DNA from: JBDIAR01 sp039812545 | GTDB taxonomy: Bacteria > Actinomycetota > Actinomycetes > Actinomycetales > Dermatophilaceae | Reading direction: 5' to 3' | Length of the DNA: 18,048 bases | Assembly (NCBI GenBank): GCA_039812545.1 | Contig: JBDIAR010000058.1 | Location: forward strand, 1-18,048 | In this document: positions 16,755-18,048 of the stretch, in pieces | Position numbering within the stretch: position 1 is the first letter of the stretch | How the letters are laid out: each line of letters begins with the position of its first letter | Made by a program: the position numbers and the translations under genes | Notes under the pieces: model-generated | The model's input: the letters and a program-made list of their open reading frames with translations, nothing else | The model's database searches: none | What the model was told of the DNA's origin: nothing

Positions 16755-17210
16755 TCAGGGGACGAGCAGGTAGACGACCTCGGCGACGCACGCGGGCCGG
16801 GCGACGTCCTCGATCTGCACGGTCATGACCATCACCATCTGTGCGCCGCTGCCGCCCTCGACGACCTCCTGCAACTGCACGCCGAGCCGGATGCGCGAGT
16901 CGACGGGGACCGGCGCCAGGAAGCGGATCTTGTTGGCGCCGTAGTTCATTTCCATCGCGACGCCCTCAACGGCATACACCTGTTTGCTCAGGACGGGCAC
17001 GAGCGACAAGGTGAGGTAGCCGTGCGCGATGGTCCGCCCGAAGGGTCCCGTCGCGGCCCGCTCGGCGTCGCAGTGGATCCACTGGAAGTCACCGGTGGCG
17101 CGGGCGAAGGTGTCGATCTGGTCCTGGGTGACCCTGTGCCAGTCGCTGTACCCGAGGTGCTCACCGACCGCGGCCAGCACCTCGGGTACGCCGTGGAAGA
17201 CCCGGGTCAC
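16755..17210 (-). CDS. MaoC-type (R)-specific enoyl-CoA hydratase, HtdZ-like
   Basis: A 151-residue single hot-dog-fold hydratase that would add water to trans-2-enoyl-CoA to give (R)-3-hydroxyacyl-CoA. The hydratase-2 signature ATGDFQWIHCDAERA contains the catalytic dyad Asp41 and His46, followed by GPFGRTIAHGYLTLSL. The NYGANKIRF and PVPVDSRIR segments and the total length closely resemble mycobacterial HtdZ (Rv0130), as I recall it. I chose the GTG at 17210 because GAGGTG precedes it by 5 nt and it begins one base after the stop of the upstream reductase gene. An ATG at 17237 would overlap that gene by 26 bases and add nine non-family residues. The two genes clearly form an operon. Confidence 0.92.
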   Translation of the reverse strand: MTRVFHGVPEVLAAVGEHLGYSDWHRVTQDQIDTFARATGDFQWIHCDAERAATGPFGRTIAHGYLTLSLVPVLSKQVYAVEGVAMEMNYGANKIRFLAPVPVDSRIRLGVQLQEVVEGGSGAQMVMVMTVQIEDVARPACVAEVVYLLVP

Positions 17211-17211
17211 G

Positions 17212-17973
17212 TCAACACCTCGGGCCGCCCGCGACATACAGGATCTGGCCGGAGACGTACCCCGCCTCGGGACCGGCGAAGTACGACGCGGCGGCCGCGA
17301 TGTCCTCCGGGTAGCCGACCCGTCCGACCGGGGTGGCCTTGGCGACGTCCTCGACGAAGTCCTCGAACGAGACCCGCATCCGTTGGGCCGTGGCCCGGGT
17401 CATGTCGGTGGCGATGAAACCCGGGGCGATGGCGTTGGCGGTCACGCCGAACTTGCCGAGTTCGATCGCCAGGGTCTTGGTGAACCCCTGCAGACCGGCC
17501 TTGGCCGCGGAGTAGTTCGCCTGGCCGCGGTTGCCGAGTGCGGAGGTCGAGGACAGGTTGACGATCCGGCCGTAGTTGGCGTCGGCCATGTACGGCTGGC
17601 AGGCCCGCACCATGAGGAACGCCCCGCGCAGGTGGACGTTCATCACGGCATCCCAGTCGTCCACGTTCATCTTGAACAGCAGGTTGTCGCGGATGATCCC
17701 GGCGTTGTTGACGACGACGACGGGCGGGCCGAGTTCGGCGGCGACACGCTCAACGGCGGCCTGGACCGCCGCTTCGTCGGCCACGTCGACGCCGACGCCG
17801 ATCGCCTCCCCGCCATCGGCGACGATCTGCGCGGCTACCTCCTCGCAGGCCGCACCGTCCAGGTCGAAGACCGCCACCGCCATCCCGTCGGCGACGAAGC
17901 GCTTGGCGATGGCGGTACCGATGCCCCGGGCGCCGCCGGTGACGATGGCCACCCGTCGGATGGATTCGCTCAT
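17212..17973 (-). CDS. FabG-like 3-oxoacyl-ACP/CoA reductase (classical SDR)
   Basis: A 253-residue cytosolic NAD(P)H-dependent reductase. TGGARGIG (12-19) binds the cofactor, and NNAG (89-92) and the SSTSALGNRGQANYSAAK stretch supply the catalytic Ser (141 or 142), Tyr154 and Lys158. Asp at 37-39 after the second strand (VFDLD) favours NAD(H), as in FabG4-like enzymes, but this is weak evidence. The C-terminus YVSGQILYVAGGP is a common actinobacterial ending, here finished with Arg-Cys. AAGGAG precedes the ATG at 17973. Paired with the (R)-hydratase one base downstream, it suggests reversible 3-ketoacyl, 3-hydroxyacyl and enoyl-CoA interconversion, as in beta-oxidation, fatty-acid extension or hydroxyalkanoate supply. 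Confidence 0.92.
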   Translation of the reverse strand: MSESIRRVAIVTGGARGIGTAIAKRFVADGMAVAVFDLDGAACEEVAAQIVADGGEAIGVGVDVADEAAVQAAVERVAAELGPPVVVVNNAGIIRDNLLFKMNVDDWDAVMNVHLRGAFLMVRACQPYMADANYGRIVNLSSTSALGNRGQANYSAAKAGLQGFTKTLAIELGKFGVTANAIAPGFIATDMTRATAQRMRVSFEDFVEDVAKATPVGRVGYPEDIAAAASYFAGPEAGYVSGQILYVAGGPRC

Positions 17974-18048
17974 GATGCTCTTCTCCTTCTCGTGCCGGCG
18001 GTGCGGGTTTCGAGCGTGCGGTGCTGGAGGTGAAGCAGGGTGTGAGGT

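Overview
The window is high-GC DNA with GTG starts, strong third-position G/C and long antisense open frames, as expected of an actinomycete (Actinomycetota). A Micrococcales lineage of the Intrasporangiaceae/Dermatophilaceae type is my guess from gene style only. It looks chromosomal. I see no rRNA, tRNA, CRISPR array, transposase or phage gene. Thirteen full-length protein genes are supported, all complete.

Left part (6-6355). A secreted M6/immune-inhibitor-A-type metalloprotease is on the minus strand. Divergent from it, a compact plus-strand group holds an unrecognised 191-residue protein, a 161-residue protein resembling YbjN/TY-Chap chaperone folds, and a two-domain polymerase-ligase of the LigD type. 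These three genes overlap by 4 and 8 bases. The first and third also carry TANNNT boxes 6 nt before their start codons, suggesting leaderless transcription.

Middle (6356-9188). A minus-strand gene encodes an AbiEi-antitoxin-like winged helix fused to a DUF559-type PD-(D/E)XK nuclease domain. It is bracketed by two imperfect inverted repeats of 77-91 bp that match without gaps (58 of 77 positions) and carry the same internal array of short motifs. This looks like a nuclease cassette inserted between ligD and a cyclic-2,3-diphosphoglycerate-synthase-family P-loop protein, and is the best candidate for something undescribed.

Right-middle (9189-15377). A minus-strand Opp/Dpp-type peptide ABC importer operon runs in the unusual order permease C, binding lipoprotein, permease B, ATPase D, ATPase F. 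The last three genes overlap by ATGA junctions, and a perfect 14-bp hairpin separates the lipoprotein gene from permease B.

Right end (15682-17973). A plus-strand extended short-chain reductase faces a minus-strand pair: a FabG-like reductase followed by a MaoC-type (R)-hydratase resembling mycobacterial HtdZ. The pair suggests 3-hydroxyacyl-CoA metabolism.

Across the window the heptamer GGCATAC/GTATGCC occurs at least 32 times, about seventeen times more often than base composition predicts. It occurs in several reading frames and sometimes forces rare codons.
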